Source: Streptococcus panodentis
GTDB lineage: Bacteria; Bacillota; Bacilli; Lactobacillales; Streptococcaceae
DNA length: 53,719 bases
NCBI RefSeq assembly: GCF_017884005.1
Contig: NZ_QFAY01000022.1
Span: forward strand, 1 to 53,719
Direction of reading: 5' to 3'
Part shown: piece after piece, positions 17,222-27,318 of the stretch
How the letters are laid out: each line of letters starts with the position of its first letter
Numbering within the stretch: position 1 is the stretch's first letter
Position numbers and translations under genes: made by a program
The notes under the pieces: generated by a model
Databases searched by the model: none
What the model was told of the DNA's origin: nothing
What the model saw: the letters and a program-made list of their open reading frames with translations, nothing else

Positions 17222-19534
17222 TTAAGTTTGCAAAACCTTGCGGGGCTTGGTGCCTTCAGCCGGTCCGATAACACCGGCCGCTTCCAGCTCTTCCATGAGA
17301 CGGGTGGCCCGGTTAAAGCCGACAGAGAGACGCCGCTGGATCATCGAGGCGCTGGCTTTCTGGGTTTCGATGACCAGGGCCTTGGCTTCCTCAAAGAGCG
17401 GGTCGCCTTCATCTCCATCGCTTCCGCCGCCGTCCAGATCGCTTTCAGAAACTTCACCCGGATCAAAGCTGTCATCATAGTCAGCTTCGGCTTGATTTTT
17501 GACAAAGGCCACAATCCGCTCCACATCTTCATCCGAGATAAAGGAACCTTGGAGACGGACCGGATGGTTTTCATCAATGGGCTTAAAGAGCATATCCCCG
17601 CGTCCCAGCAGCTTTTCTGCCCCATTCTCATCCAGAATGGTCCGGCTGTCTGTCCCGCTGGAGACCGCAAAGGCAATCCGTGACGGCACATTGGCCTTAA
17701 TCAGTCCAGAGATGACATCCACTGACGGCCGCTGGGTAGCTAGGATCATATGAATCCCGGCCGCCCGCGCCTTTTGTCCCAGACGGATAATGGCATCTTC
17801 CACTTCTTTGCTGGCCACCATCATGAGGTCAGCCAGCTCGTCTACGATGACGACAATCAAAGGCAGGGGTATCTGCTTGTATTCGGACTGGGCATTGTAC
17901 TCAGCCACCTTGGCATTGTATCCAGCAATGTTGCGGGCACCGACTTTGGAGAAGAGTTCATAGCGGTTTTCCATCTCGTCTACGACCTTCTGCAGGGCTC
18001 GGCTGGCCTTGCGCGGATTGGTCACGACCGGAATCAGCAGGTGGGGAATGTCATTGTAGACAGACAGTTCCACCATCTTGGGATCCACCATCATAAACTT
18101 GACTTCATCCGGCCGGGCTTTCATCAGAATGCTGGCAATGATGCCGTTGACAGCTACAGATTTACCGGAGCCGGTCGAACCAGCCACCAGCAGATGGGGC
18201 ATTCTCGCCAAATCAAAGGAACGCACCGAGCCATTCACGGCCTTGCCCAGCGGAATTTCCAAGAGCTTCTTGGCATCTGTCTTGGACTGCTCCCAGAGTT
18301 CTCTGAAGGACACCGTGGCGATTTCCGAGTTGGGCACTTCAATCCCGACCAGAGACTTGCCGGGAATCGGCGCCTCTATCCGCACATCCTTGGCTGCCAG
18401 CGCCAGAGCCAAATCATCGGCCAGATTGGAAATCCGATTGACCCGGACTCCGACTGCCGGCTTAACCTCGTACTTGGTGACAGACGGTCCGATTTCGGCC
18501 CGCTCCACCGTTGCCTTGATACCAAAGCTGGCAAAGGTTTCTTCCAAGATTTTGATATTTTCACGCACCAGCCGCTTTTCCTTGGACTGGTTCTTGGGCT
18601 TGTCCGGCGCAAAAAGACTGAGTGTCGGCAGCTTGTAATCCAGACTTTCCTTGGCCGTGAAGTCAACTTCAACATCGCCGCTGTCGTCCTCTTCTGCTGC
18701 TTCTGCATCCCGGCCGAAGTCCAGCGGCTCATTGGTGTCAACATCTCCCGTTTCAGCCTCATCATAGTCTTCTTGATCAAAGTCTACCGGCGTATGCGCC
18801 AGCAGATCCTCATCTAAGATTTCGCCTGTCTCAGGGTCAACTGCAGCTGCCTCTTCCTCCACCTCAATAGCCTGCATAGCTGCCTGAGCTGCTTTTGCCT
18901 CTTTTTCCATAAAACGCTGCTGCCGCTTTTCTTCCTGCTTTTCCCTCCAGCTCTGGAAAGCTGCCATGGCCTTTTCTGAAATATCATAGATAGACCAGGG
19001 ACTCATGAGCAGGCCTCCCAAAAGAATGAGGAGCAGACCGAAGAAATAGGAACCAATATTCGAGAAAAGAAAAGAGATGGGCGCGTAGAGAAGGGCGCCC
19101 AGCAGGCCGCCTCCCGCAAAGGAGCTGACCTTAAAGGCAGTCAGATCTGTCAAAACCCTGCCCAGGGTCGTTGATAAGACAGTTGCCCCCTCCAATTTCA
19201 GAACACTGACAAAATAGGCTTGAAAAATCAGGCTGAGACCAAAGAAGAGGCTGATAAAGCCTGAAACCATGCCTTCATGTCTGTGCAGCCACTTAAAGAA
19301 GAAGAGATAAACCAAACTGGCAAAAATCGCCAAATAGGCCAGACTTCCGACTAAGAGCCGCAGCGCATTGTAAATGGTCACACCAAAAGCCCCCAGCTTG
19401 ATTGCTGCAAACAAAAGAATCAAGGCCATCACAAAGGTGACAATCATCCTTTTTATCGCTTTTTGTCTTTCTAATTCTGCTTTTGTCGGCCGACGTGTGG
19501 TCCGGCCTTTTTTACTAGATTTCTTATTTGCCAT
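17222..19534 (-). CDS. ftsK: DNA translocase FtsK/SpoIIIE
   Basis: A 770-residue protein with four to five N-terminal membrane helices (about residues 29-180), an acidic linker (about 215-300), the alpha-beta motor with Walker A GSTGSGKS (about residue 452) and Walker [13 protein letters not shown], and a C-terminal winged-helix gamma domain ([24 protein letters not shown]). It pumps chromosomal DNA through the division septum toward the terminus. Full length for streptococcal FtsK. Monocistronic. Confidence 0.96.
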   Translation of the reverse strand: MANKKSSKKGRTTRRPTKAELERQKAIKRMIVTFVMALILLFAAIKLGAFGVTIYNALRLLVGSLAYLAIFASLVYLFFFKWLHRHEGMVSGFISLFFGLSLIFQAYFVSVLKLEGATVLSTTLGRVLTDLTAFKVSSFAGGGLLGALLYAPISFLFSNIGSYFFGLLLILLGGLLMSPWSIYDISEKAMAAFQSWREKQEEKRQQRFMEKEAKAAQAAMQAIEVEEEAAAVDPETGEILDEDLLAHTPVDFDQEDYDEAETGDVDTNEPLDFGRDAEAAEEDDSGDVEVDFTAKESLDYKLPTLSLFAPDKPKNQSKEKRLVRENIKILEETFASFGIKATVERAEIGPSVTKYEVKPAVGVRVNRISNLADDLALALAAKDVRIEAPIPGKSLVGIEVPNSEIATVSFRELWEQSKTDAKKLLEIPLGKAVNGSVRSFDLARMPHLLVAGSTGSGKSVAVNGIIASILMKARPDEVKFMMVDPKMVELSVYNDIPHLLIPVVTNPRKASRALQKVVDEMENRYELFSKVGARNIAGYNAKVAEYNAQSEYKQIPLPLIVVIVDELADLMMVASKEVEDAIIRLGQKARAAGIHMILATQRPSVDVISGLIKANVPSRIAFAVSSGTDSRTILDENGAEKLLGRGDMLFKPIDENHPVRLQGSFISDEDVERIVAFVKNQAEADYDDSFDPGEVSESDLDGGGSDGDEGDPLFEEAKALVIETQKASASMIQRRLSVGFNRATRLMEELEAAGVIGPAEGTKPRKVLQT

Positions 19535-19992
19535 AACTTTTATTATAACACATTTAAAGCTCGAATGTGAAACGATTTATCAGCTGAAACTGACTGAAAA
19601 TGTAAGAGAAAATGCAGCTGATAGCCGGTGAAAATCTGCAGCTCCTGTCTTCCGTCTATCCGCTGTGCGCAAAAAAAGAATCAGGCTCAGCCTCATTCTC
19701 CCTGTCTTGTCTTGCCAGTTTAGAGTCCTTGTTTAGAAAGGCTCTTTTCATGCAGCAATGAAGCAACGAGGTCAGCTGCTTACGGGCCGGCCACCTAAGG
19801 CAGACTGACTCCAGATGACCTTCCCCAACAAGTCTGCTCAAAAAACCGAAAACGGCAAAATTGGCCGACGCAGATTGGCGACTGAGACAAAGGCGCCTCA
19901 GTCTTGCTCTGTTCTCACCAAGAATCCGTTGGACTACTGCAGCTGCCAATACAACTTCCCTAAGAAATGTCAGCTTCGATTTTCAAAGAGGA
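19535..19992. other. Intergenic stretch between pspC-type gene and ftsK
   Basis: 458 bases without a convincing gene. Visible are the ftsK promoter area (TATAAT on the minus strand near 19550) and a terminator for the PspC-type gene at 19671-19698. The rest shows no repeat or gene I recognise. Confidence 0.5.
19671..19698 (-). terminator. Terminator downstream of the PspC-type gene
   Basis: On the minus strand GAAT-G-AGGC-TGA-GCCT-G-ATTC forms an interrupted stem and is followed by seven T (19677-19671). It lies nearly 300 bases past the stop codon, so the transcript would have a long tail. Confidence 0.65.
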
Positions 19993-20208
19993 TTAGTTGA
20001 TAATTGTCGGCTCATCATTTTGACCGCTGTCTTCCGGCATCACCAGCCAGGCAATCAGATAGGCCAAAATGCCTCCTCCAGCCATACAGGCCAGCACTAT
20101 CCAGATAACCCGCACCAAGGTTGGATCTAGGTCAAAATAGTTAGCGATACCTGCACAGACTCCAGCAATTTTTTGATGTTTAACATCTCTTGTCAGTCTC
20201 TTTTTCAT
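19993..20208 (-). CDS. PspC-domain membrane protein
   Basis: A 71-residue protein with the PspC signature: KRLTRDVKHQKIAGVCAGIANYFDLDPTLVRVIWIV, followed by a single membrane helix (about residues 36-58) and a short acidic tail. Stand-alone PspC proteins in Firmicutes are linked to cell-envelope stress; the exact role is unknown. Monocistronic. Confidence 0.9.
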   Translation of the reverse strand: MKKRLTRDVKHQKIAGVCAGIANYFDLDPTLVRVIWIVLACMAGGGILAYLIAWLVMPEDSGQNDEPTIIN

Positions 20209-20307
20209 CGAGAAACATCCTCCTTCATTTTATTAGCTGATTTTATTTTAACAAAAAAGTTATAAATATGCACAAAACAACCGTCAATTTGGAAATGTTC
20301 TGTCCCA

Positions 20308-20847
20308 TCAGAACTTCTTTTGCGGATGGCGGTCCACTACTTCCTGATGAGCAGCCAGTGCCTGACGGCCCTTTTCAGTCAGCTCATAGCCACGCACGGA
20401 AAAAGACTGAGCCAGCTCTTCTTCAGTAAAATTCTCAGCCAAAGCCCGGTCTAAATCAGCAGCTTTCATTTTAGACAGGCCGTTTACCTTCTTGCTTTTC
20501 AGAATAGCCTTCTTGGCCGCCGCATTTATATGATCCAGCGAAGCAAAAGCTTTTTCCTTATAAGCGTACCCTTGATCCACTAAGGCTGCCAAATGCGCCG
20601 AAGCATTGATGCCGTAAGTAAACTCAAAATATTTAGGAAAAAAGGAATCCGTCGTGAAAGTCCCGAAACCAATCCGCCAAAGCAGGATGATATCTCCAGC
20701 CAGCAAGCCATTGTCCAGTCTTTCCATATTGCGCTTAGGCACCGGCTTTCCCTCCAAAAGCCAGACTGCTAGATCGCGGTCCGGTCCTATATAGGGCAGC
20801 TGAGCATGGTCTTTATACAGCTCCTGCAAGCGTTCAGAATCCGTCAT
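20308..20847 (-). CDS. Uncharacterised protein, SAP-like segment
   Basis: A 179-residue soluble protein. I do not recognise a named family with certainty. Residues about 120-150 (VNGLSKMKAADLDRALAENF) look like a SAP-type helix-extended-loop-helix, and the C-terminal SVRGYELTEKGRQALAAH resembles a winged-helix end. Its start overlaps the upstream VOC gene by 14 bases, so the two are translated together. Confidence 0.6.
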   Translation of the reverse strand: MTDSERLQELYKDHAQLPYIGPDRDLAVWLLEGKPVPKRNMERLDNGLLAGDIILLWRIGFGTFTTDSFFPKYFEFTYGINASAHLAALVDQGYAYKEKAFASLDHINAAAKKAILKSKKVNGLSKMKAADLDRALAENFTEEELAQSFSVRGYELTEKGRQALAAHQEVVDRHPQKKF

Positions 20848-21223
20848 GTTTCAGCTCCCTTACAGCAAAATAATGCCCTTCATTATCGGCAAAGTTAAAA
20901 ACCTTCATAAAGCCCAGATCCAAAATAGGATGAACGGCCACACCCTTAGCTGCCAGCTTCTGGTAGGTTTCCTCAAGATTGACTGCCGCCATGAGGATAG
21001 AAGGGGTTTCTAAGTTCATATCCGGATTCATCTCCGCCACCTGAGCCTTGTCATGCAGGACAAACTGTACATCGCTTTGGGCCTTGGGTGCGACAATATA
21101 GGATACCTGCGTTCCCTGAACCTGCTTTTCCACCCGCTCAAAGCCCATCTTCTCCTTCCAAAAAACAGCAGCGCTCTCTATATCGCCGACATAGAGCATG
21201 ACCTGCCCGATTGAATCAATCAT
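20834..21223 (-). CDS. VOC-superfamily protein
   Basis: A 129-residue VOC protein: IGQVMLYVGDIESAAVFWKEKMGF at the start, VSYIVAPKAQSDVQFVLHD in the middle, and FNFADNEGHYFAVRE at the end. The first His of the glyoxalase motif is replaced (GQVML), so it is more like the bleomycin-resistance or PhnB-like groups than glyoxalase I. First gene of a two-gene overlapping unit with the uncharacterised gene downstream. Confidence 0.8.
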   Translation of the reverse strand: MIDSIGQVMLYVGDIESAAVFWKEKMGFERVEKQVQGTQVSYIVAPKAQSDVQFVLHDKAQVAEMNPDMNLETPSILMAAVNLEETYQKLAAKGVAVHPILDLGFMKVFNFADNEGHYFAVRELKHDGF

Positions 21224-21553
21224 ATGTCACCTTACCTTTTAAATATTGGATTTATTATATCACAAGGATCAGACAGGCAAAACTTTTGTGCTTATGATAA
21301 AATAAGGAAGAAAGAAGCGTCACCCCATCAGTATAGTCAATGAACACCGTCAGCAGACCAGGCGGGAGTTCAAAAGATTTGGGAAAGCTATTGAAACTGC
21401 GGAGGAAGCGGCCGTCAGGAATCAACAAAAGCACTGCTTTAAGGCAGCGAATAAATCTTCCGTTAGGGAGCGGCCGCTTCGATTTTCAACCGAGTATAAT
21501 GATGCTTGGTCTTGATTTTCAAAGAATATGAACAGACAGCAAGGAGGTGCACC
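21224..21553. other. Intergenic stretch with long-range inverted repeat
   Basis: 330 bases with no gene. GAAGCGGCCG (21405-21414) is the exact reverse complement of CGGCCGCTTC (21471-21480), with a small inner hairpin CTGCT/GGCAG at 21434-21447. TATAAT at about 21494 could start the NUDIX gene transcript. Confidence 0.5.
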
Positions 21554-21973
21554 ATGCGTGCCGGAGTCATTCTTTACAATCCCCAGTCCAGACAAATCCT
21601 GCTGATCCACCGCTGGAAAAATAATCGGGAATATTTTGTCATCCCCGGCGGCAGGATCGAATCGGGAGAATCAGCTCTTGAAGCCGCTCAGCGGGAAATT
21701 CAGGAAGAACTGAACTGGACCCTGTCCAGCAAGCAGCTGCAGCCAGCTTTTTCCTTTGACAACCAAGGAGAGACAGAGCAGTATTTCTATACAGTCCTTA
21801 CCAGAAACGACAGCCCCCGCATACACGGCGAAGAAGCCCAGCGCAGCCATGCTCACAATATCTACCAGCCTGAATGGGTCGACCTGCAGGATCTGGCCCG
21901 CCAAGCCCTGCAGCCGCAAGCCTTGAAACAGCAGCTTTTGAACTTTCTGGAACAGATAGATTTGAAAAACTAG
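21554..21973 (+). CDS. NUDIX hydrolase
   Basis: About 139 residues. The NUDIX box reads G-RIESG-E-SALEAAQ-REIQEELNW, matching the consensus except that the last Gly is Asn. The catalytic glutamates REIQEE are kept. Such enzymes hydrolyse nucleoside diphosphates linked to another moiety; the substrate is unknown. I chose ATG 21554 because AAGGAGGTG lies just upstream; an earlier in-frame start at 21506 has no such signal. Confidence 0.88.
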   Translation: MRAGVILYNPQSRQILLIHRWKNNREYFVIPGGRIESGESALEAAQREIQEELNWTLSSKQLQPAFSFDNQGETEQYFYTVLTRNDSPRIHGEEAQRSHAHNIYQPEWVDLQDLARQALQPQALKQQLLNFLEQIDLKN

Positions 21974-22026
21974 GTTTTTTATAGTAAAATACCAGTAGTT
22001 TAGAAACTAATTGAGAAAGGTCTCTT

Positions 22027-22830
22027 ATGAAAAAAATGATTCTTTTCGGTCTCTTATCAGGCCTTGTCCTGGCAGGCTGCTCTGCCAAGGAGGAAATCAG
22101 TTCCAGCTCCTCCAGCGCTTCCAGCCAGTCATCCGTCACCAGCTCCGATGATGCAGAAACCCGCAAACTCCGCGAGCAGTATCAAGATGCCATGACAAAC
22201 CAAAATGCCAACTTCCCGCAGCTGTCTACAGAAGTTGCTGAGGATGAAGCCGAGGTCACGATCCTCACTACGGAAGGCAGCATTCGGGTCAAGCTCTTTC
22301 CAAAATACGCTCCGCTGGCTGTTGAAAACTTCCTGACCCATGCCAAAGAAGGCTACTACGACGGCGTGCTCTTCCACCGCGTAATCAATAACTTTATGAT
22401 TCAAAGCGGCGATCCTAAAGGAAACGGCACAGGCGGTGAGTCTATCTGGAAAGGCAAGGATGCTACAAAAGACAGCGGCAGCGGCTTTAAAAATGAATAC
22501 TCTCCTTACCTGTACAATATCCGCGGCTCTCTCTCCATGGCTAATGCCGGACAGGATACCAACGGCAGCCAGTTCTTCATCAATCAAAATAAGACAGATC
22601 TTTCTTCCAAACTGTCAACATCCTCCATTCCTGCCAAAATAATTGAAGCCTACAAAAACGGAGGAAATCCGAGCTTAGACGGTGGTTATACCGTCTTTGG
22701 CCAAGTGCTGGAAGGCATGGATGTGGTCGATAAAATCGCTGCTGCCGAAACCGACAGCAATGACAAACCAAAAACAGATGTCAAGATTGAAAAAATCGAG
22801 ATTGTCAAAGACTACGACTTTAGCAAGTAA
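22027..22830 (+). CDS. slrA: Cyclophilin-type peptidyl-prolyl isomerase lipoprotein (SlrA-like)
   Basis: A 267-residue lipoprotein: signal peptide with lipobox LAGC (Cys at residue 19), a Ser-rich linker, then a cyclophilin domain with YYDGVLFHRVINNFMIQSGDP, GSLSMANAG and NGSQFFI (catalytic FHRV and Q..FFI kept). It speeds proline isomerisation of proteins outside the membrane. It corresponds to pneumococcal SlrA, which aids colonisation. It follows the NUDIX gene after 53 bases and ends in a repeat-rich region. Confidence 0.92.
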   Translation: MKKMILFGLLSGLVLAGCSAKEEISSSSSSASSQSSVTSSDDAETRKLREQYQDAMTNQNANFPQLSTEVAEDEAEVTILTTEGSIRVKLFPKYAPLAVENFLTHAKEGYYDGVLFHRVINNFMIQSGDPKGNGTGGESIWKGKDATKDSGSGFKNEYSPYLYNIRGSLSMANAGQDTNGSQFFINQNKTDLSSKLSTSSIPAKIIEAYKNGGNPSLDGGYTVFGQVLEGMDVVDKIAAAETDSNDKPKTDVKIEKIEIVKDYDFSK

Positions 22831-22907
22831 GAACCCGCAGCCATCCAAAGGACTTTGCCAGAGCAAAGCGAGGCTGACGCACTTTTTATACGAGGCTGGG
22901 ACAACCG

Positions 22908-22941
22908 TACCCAGCTTCGTATTTTTCTATCGTTTGATTTG
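22908..22941 (-). repeat. Dispersed repeat D, copy 1
   Basis: On the minus strand AAATCAAACGATAGAAA is followed by a variable base and then GAAGCTGGGTAC. The same sequence with about four changes is at 52833-52866 on the plus strand. Confidence 0.75.
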
Positions 22942-23219
22942 CAGGACATGGTGGCTGGGGAAGTTCTGTCGCCATTGGTCAGCTAGAATCTCCCCCTGCA
23001 CAGTTCATGAAGGGCTTTAATGCCATCAACCACTGCTGAGCGGCTTCTCATCCGCTGGAGCTTTTTGGAGTCTAAAAGACGAACAGTCTTGGCACATCCT
23101 AACGGATGTTTCATCCATAACCTCAAAACAGTGCTTTGAGCAATCAGCTACCGCGTCAAGAGTTTTTTTCCAAAACAAAGCAAGACTGAAGGACTTTTAT
23201 CTCAGCCTCCAACTCGCTG

Positions 23220-23303
23220 CCTATCATTTTCTTATGTCAAAATGATAGGCTGAAACTGTCCCCCGGACAGTTTCACTGCTAAAAGCAAACGAAAAGACTA
23301 TAA
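23220..23303 (+). repeat. Dispersed double-hairpin repeat A, copy 1
   Basis: About 84 bases made of two adjacent hairpins, CCTATCATTTT/AAAATGATAGG and GAAACTGTCC/GGACAGTTTC, then CACTGCTAAAAGCAAA. A nearly identical copy in the other orientation is at 29748-29832, and a partial copy at 46691-46755. Confidence 0.88.
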
Positions 23304-23335
23304 ATCAGGAGGCCCTATACAGCTCCTCCTGATTT
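23302..23335. terminator. Terminator hairpin between slrA and vicX
   Basis: AAATCAGGAGG (23302-23312) pairs perfectly with CCTCCTGATTT (23325-23335) around a 12-base loop. T-rich sequence follows on the plus strand, and the stem's own T bases serve the minus strand, so it may end the vicRKX transcript. Confidence 0.7.
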
Positions 23336-23410
23336 TTCTATACAAATACCCTTTGAAAGTCAATTCATTGAGTATCAAACCGTTCTGGTCCGCTTCTTCT
23401 TTTCGCGGTC

Positions 23411-24211
23411 TCAAATTCTGGTCAGAGGGGTGGCAGTGTCGGGCGAGGTATCATAGACCTGAAAATCATGGCCGACAGCCATGTCTGCCTGAGCCAGCTG
23501 ATTGACCATGGTCATGTGGGCCAGCTCCTTGATGTTATTTTCCTTGCTCAGATGCCCCAGATAGATTCGCTTGGTGCGGTTGCCCAAAGTCCGAATCATA
23601 GTTTCGGCTCCGTCCTCATTGGACAGGTGGCCCATGTCAGACAGGATGCGCTGTTTGAGACTCCAAGGATAGGCTCCGCTGCGGAGAATTTCGATATCAT
23701 GATTGCTCTCAATCAGATAGGCATCAGCATTCTCAATCACCCCTGCCATGCGGTCGCTGACATAGCCCGTATCCGTCAGCATGACAAAGCTCTTGCCATC
23801 CTTCATAAAGCGGTAAAATTGCGGGCAGACTGCATCATGACTGACCCCAAAGCTCTCAATATCCACATCGCCGAAAGTCTTGGTTTTCCCCATTTCAAAG
23901 ACATGCTTCTGGCTGATATCCAGCTTGCCCAAGTCCTTCTCCATGGCCTTCCAGGTCGCTTCATTAGCATAAATATCCAGATGATACTTACGGGCCAGCA
24001 CTCCTACTCCGTGGATGTGGTCCTTATGCTCATGCGTCACCAGAATGGCGTCCAAGTCCTCCGGTTTGCGGTTAATCTCGCCTAACAGACTGCTGATTTT
24101 TTTCCCTGATAAGCCGGCATCAATTAAGATTCGCTTTTGGTCTGTTTCTAAGTAAAAACAGTTGCCGCTGGAGCCTGATGCCAAAATACTGTATTGAAAT
24201 CCTTTGCTCAT
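23411..24211 (-). CDS. vicX: VicX/WalJ metallo-beta-lactamase-fold protein
   Basis: A 266-residue MBL-fold protein (YycJ/WalJ type) with the metal-binding motif VTHEHKDHIHGVG, upstream SSGNCFYLE, VMLTDTGYV, ESNHDIEIL and the late IYLGHLSKENN. Third gene of the vicRKX operon, 9 bases after vicK. It is thought to be a nuclease-like enzyme connecting the WalRK system with DNA replication or cell-wall control; the exact substrate is open. Confidence 0.95.
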   Translation of the reverse strand: MSKGFQYSILASGSSGNCFYLETDQKRILIDAGLSGKKISSLLGEINRKPEDLDAILVTHEHKDHIHGVGVLARKYHLDIYANEATWKAMEKDLGKLDISQKHVFEMGKTKTFGDVDIESFGVSHDAVCPQFYRFMKDGKSFVMLTDTGYVSDRMAGVIENADAYLIESNHDIEILRSGAYPWSLKQRILSDMGHLSNEDGAETMIRTLGNRTKRIYLGHLSKENNIKELAHMTMVNQLAQADMAVGHDFQVYDTSPDTATPLTRI

Positions 24212-24220
24212 GTTTACTTT

Positions 24221-25567
24221 CTAAATATCTTCATTGTCCCAATCGTCATCGCGCACGGCATCATTATCATAAGGCAGAACGATTGTAAAAGTCGAACCCT
24301 GACCGTATTCGCTCTTGGCCCAGATAAAGCCCTGATGCTGCTTGACAATTTCTTTGGCAATCGCCAGTCCCAGACCGGTACCGCCCTGGGCCCGGCTGCG
24401 GGCCTTGTCCACCCGGTAGAAACGGTCAAAAATCTTAGGCAGATCCTGCTTAGGAATCCCCAGCCCTTCATCCGCAATGGACAGAATCAGCTGGACATCG
24501 GTCGTCTTGATAGAGACTGTAATGGTCCCGCCGTCAGGCGAATACTTAATGGCATTGTTCATAATATTGTCAATCACCTGGGTCATCTTGTCCGTATCAA
24601 TCTCTACCCAAATCGGGGTTATGGGATAGTCGCGGATAATCTCGTATTTCTTGGTCTCGTCCTGACTTTTGATCTTATCAAAACGGTTGAGAATAAAAGT
24701 GATAAAAGCTGTAAAATTCGTCAGCTCTACTTCCAGATGACTGGTTTCATTATCAATGCGCGAGAGACTGAGCAGGTCTGTCACCATGCGCATCATGCGG
24801 TTAGTTTCATTGAGCGAAACCTTGACAAAATCCGGAGCTACCGGCTCTGACAGAGCCCCGTCGTCCAGAGCTTCCAAGTAGGACTTAACACTGGTCAAAG
24901 GCGTCCGCAGCTCATGGCTGACATTGGAAACAAAGAGCCGGCGTTCCCGCTCTTCCTTGTCCTGCTCGGTCGTATCATGCAAAACAGCAACCAGACCGGA
25001 AATAAAGCCCGACTCCCGTCTGACCAGAGCAAAACGCACGCGCAGGCTCAGATACTCTCCATTCTCATCCTGAGAATAAATGGTCAGCTCGGGCACTTTG
25101 GTAATCAAGTCCCGCAAATCATAATCTTCTGAAATCGAAAGCAGATCCAAAATACTCATATTTTGGACCTCATCTCTTTTAACCCCCAGCTGCTTGGTCG
25201 CCATATCATTGATAGTGATAATCTGACCGCGGCGGTTGGTAGCCAGCACCCCGTCTGTCATATAGGACAGGATACTGGATAGGCGCTTGGTTTCCTGCTC
25301 CAGATTTTCATGCGTCAGGCGAATGACCTCTGAAAGGTCATTGATACTGTTTGTCATGTCTGTGATTTCCGGACTGCCCTGCATATCCAGCACTTCAGAA
25401 TAATCACCAGCAATCAGATCTTTAATCTTCTGATTCAGCTGCAGCAGCTTGTAGTTATCACGGCGGTTTTCCAAAAAAAGCAAAGCCACAACGATAATAA
25501 AGCCGATGATAATGAGAAAAAAGACGAAATCCGCAGAAATCACAAACTGTTTAATTGCTTCAATCAT
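24221..25567 (-). CDS. vicK: Sensor histidine kinase VicK/WalK
   Basis: A 448-residue kinase with one membrane helix (about residues 13-34) and almost no extracellular part, as in all streptococcal WalK. HAMP (about 37-90), PAS (about 95-205), then HisKA with the phosphorylated His in [13 protein letters not shown] and HATPase boxes [22 protein letters not shown] and [13 protein letters not shown]. It controls VicR, the essential regulator of cell-wall hydrolases. Its start overlaps vicR by 8 bases. Confidence 0.97.
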   Translation of the reverse strand: MIEAIKQFVISADFVFFLIIIGFIIVVALLFLENRRDNYKLLQLNQKIKDLIAGDYSEVLDMQGSPEITDMTNSINDLSEVIRLTHENLEQETKRLSSILSYMTDGVLATNRRGQIITINDMATKQLGVKRDEVQNMSILDLLSISEDYDLRDLITKVPELTIYSQDENGEYLSLRVRFALVRRESGFISGLVAVLHDTTEQDKEERERRLFVSNVSHELRTPLTSVKSYLEALDDGALSEPVAPDFVKVSLNETNRMMRMVTDLLSLSRIDNETSHLEVELTNFTAFITFILNRFDKIKSQDETKKYEIIRDYPITPIWVEIDTDKMTQVIDNIMNNAIKYSPDGGTITVSIKTTDVQLILSIADEGLGIPKQDLPKIFDRFYRVDKARSRAQGGTGLGLAIAKEIVKQHQGFIWAKSEYGQGSTFTIVLPYDNDAVRDDDWDNEDI

Positions 25568-26261
25568 TATTTCTCATATAGTAGCCAACACCGCGGCGGG
25601 TCAGAATGTACTCAGGACGGCTGGGCGTATCTTCGATCTTTTCACGCAGGCGGCGGATGGTCACATCCACTGTACGGACATCACCGAAATAATCATAGCC
25701 CCATACAGTCTCCAGCAAGTGCTCCCGCGTCATGACCTGCCCGATATGGGTGGCCAAATGATGCAGCAGCTCAAATTCCCGGTGGGTCAGCTCCAGCTCC
25801 TTGCCGTGTTTTTTAGCCACAAAGGCATCCGGCAGAATCTGCAGCTCCCCAATCGTCAGCTCATTCGGACCGTTATCATCGCCCTGACTTTCCACAATTA
25901 AGTCTGCCCGGCGGAGAAGAGCCTTCACCCGTGCCTGAAGCTCGCGGTTGGAGAAAGGCTTGGTCACATAGTCATCCGCACCGATTTCCAGACCGATAAC
26001 CTTATCAAACTCACTGTCTTTGGCAGAAAGCACGATAATCGGTACATTGCTGGTCTTGCGAATAGTACGGGCCACTTCCAGTCCGTCTACTTCCGGCAGC
26101 ATCAAATCCAGAATCAAGATATCCGGCTGCTCGGCTTCAAACATCTCCAGCGCTTCCTTGCCGTCAAAGGCCGTCAGCACCTCATAGCCTTCTTTGGCCA
26201 TATTAAACTTGATAATATCTGAGATTGGCTTCTCATCATCTACAACTAATATTTTCTTCAT
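25560..26261 (-). CDS. vicR: Response regulator VicR/WalR
   Basis: A 233-residue OmpR-type regulator. The receiver has DDEKPISD, the phosphorylated Asp in [13 protein letters not shown] and the conserved Lys in [13 protein letters not shown]. The C-terminal winged helix reads [33 protein letters not shown]. It is essential in streptococci and regulates cell-wall genes. First gene of vicRKX; a leader of about 150 bases follows an extended -10 (TGGTATAAT near 26420). Confidence 0.97.
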   Translation of the reverse strand: MKKILVVDDEKPISDIIKFNMAKEGYEVLTAFDGKEALEMFEAEQPDILILDLMLPEVDGLEVARTIRKTSNVPIIVLSAKDSEFDKVIGLEIGADDYVTKPFSNRELQARVKALLRRADLIVESQGDDNGPNELTIGELQILPDAFVAKKHGKELELTHREFELLHHLATHIGQVMTREHLLETVWGYDYFGDVRTVDVTIRRLREKIEDTPSRPEYILTRRGVGYYMRNND

Positions 26262-26493
26262 ATATTCACCTTAATATCAGATTGGAAGGGCACCGTCAGG
26301 TCCTGCAGGAAAAGCTGCAGCAGTCCAATAAACAGACTCCGCCTCTGAACACACAAAAGGCCATCTAGTATTTCTGCTAGACTCCCCGTCCAACTGTAAT
26401 TATTTCTATAGTCTTATTATACCAAACTTTTCTTAAAAAATACTAATTCAAGCTACCATTATTTGACAAATGTAGAAATAATTTTTATTCAAT

Positions 26494-26522
26494 TTGACAG
26501 TTTTTTTATTCTATGGTAAAAT
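26494..26522 (+). promoter_or_regulatory. Promoter of the amino-acid ABC importer
   Basis: TTGACA (26494-26499) and TAAAAT (26517-26522) are exactly 17 bases apart, with TGG before the -10 hexamer. It directs transcription away from vicR. Confidence 0.85.
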
Positions 26523-26556
26523 CTATGTCATATTATCTAACACAAAGGAGAATCCT

Positions 26557-27318
26557 ATGGCTCTAGTTGAATTTAAAAATGTCGAAAAATATTACGGAGA
26601 TTTTCACGCCCTGCGCACGATCAATCTCAGTTTCGAAAAAGGACAGGTCGTTGTGCTGCTTGGGCCATCTGGTTCGGGAAAATCAACTCTCATCAGAACA
26701 ATCAATGCCTTGGAGGGAATCGATCAGGGCAGCCTGACTGTCAACGGACACGAAGTGGCCAATGCTTCCGCTAAAGACTTGGTCAGCCTGCGCAAGGAAG
26801 TCGGCATGGTCTTTCAGCACTTCAATCTCTACCCCCACAAAACGGTGTTAGAAAATGTAACCCTAGCTCCTATCAAAGTCTTGGGAATTGATAAAAAAGA
26901 AGCAGAAAAAACGGCTAAAAAATACCTAGAATTTGTCAGCATGTGGGACAAGAAGGACTCCTACCCCGGCATGCTGTCCGGCGGCCAGAAACAGCGGATT
27001 GCAATCGCCCGCGGTCTGGCCATGCACCCAGAGCTGCTGCTCTTTGATGAGCCGACTTCGGCTCTGGACCCCGAAACCATCGGCGATGTTCTCGCTGTCA
27101 TGCAAAAACTGGCCCACGACGGCATGAACATGATTGTCGTAACCCACGAAATGGGCTTTGCCCGCGAGGTAGCCGACCGCATCATCTTTATGGCCGAAGG
27201 AGAGGTTTTAGTAGACACAACCGATGTTGATGCCTTCTTTGACAATCCGACTGAACCGCGTGCCAAGCAATTCCTCAGCAAAATTATCAATCACGAGAGT
27301 GATACGGTCACATCTTAA
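26557..27318 (+). CDS. Polar amino-acid ABC transporter, ATP-binding protein (GlnQ-type)
   Basis: About 253 residues: Walker A GPSGSGKST, Q-loop VFQHFNLYPHKTVLENV, signature LSGGQKQR, Walker B LLLFDEPTSALDPE and switch His in VVTHEM. This is the GlnQ/ArtP family that powers uptake of glutamine, glutamate, aspartate or similar. ATG 26557 (MALVEFKNV) follows AAAGGAG; the longer reading from 26494 begins inside the promoter and is rejected. The binding protein and two permeases follow on the same strand. Confidence 0.93.
   Translation: MALVEFKNVEKYYGDFHALRTINLSFEKGQVVVLLGPSGSGKSTLIRTINALEGIDQGSLTVNGHEVANASAKDLVSLRKEVGMVFQHFNLYPHKTVLENVTLAPIKVLGIDKKEAEKTAKKYLEFVSMWDKKDSYPGMLSGGQKQRIAIARGLAMHPELLLFDEPTSALDPETIGDVLAVMQKLAHDGMNMIVVTHEMGFAREVADRIIFMAEGEVLVDTTDVDAFFDNPTEPRAKQFLSKIINHESDTVTS

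Larger units (their letters stand above)
22831..23410. other. Repeat-rich intergenic stretch between slrA and vicX
   Basis: 580 bases with no gene. From left to right it holds a copy of repeat D (22908-22941), a tract with CCTCAAAACAGTGCTTTGAGCA around 23122 that resembles a widespread streptococcal intergenic sequence, hairpin repeat A copy 1 (23220-23303) and a terminator hairpin (23302-23335). Confidence 0.6.

Noticed and set aside
19656..19949. 97-codon minus-strand open frame beside the PspC gene
   Set aside because: Arg/Ala-rich, no ribosome-binding site, overlaps a terminator hairpin and has no family features.
22931..23180. Possible gene remnant after slrA
   Set aside because: No frame gives a recognisable protein family, and part of the tract (CCTCAAAACAGTGCTTTGAGC) looks like a widespread streptococcal intergenic repeat.
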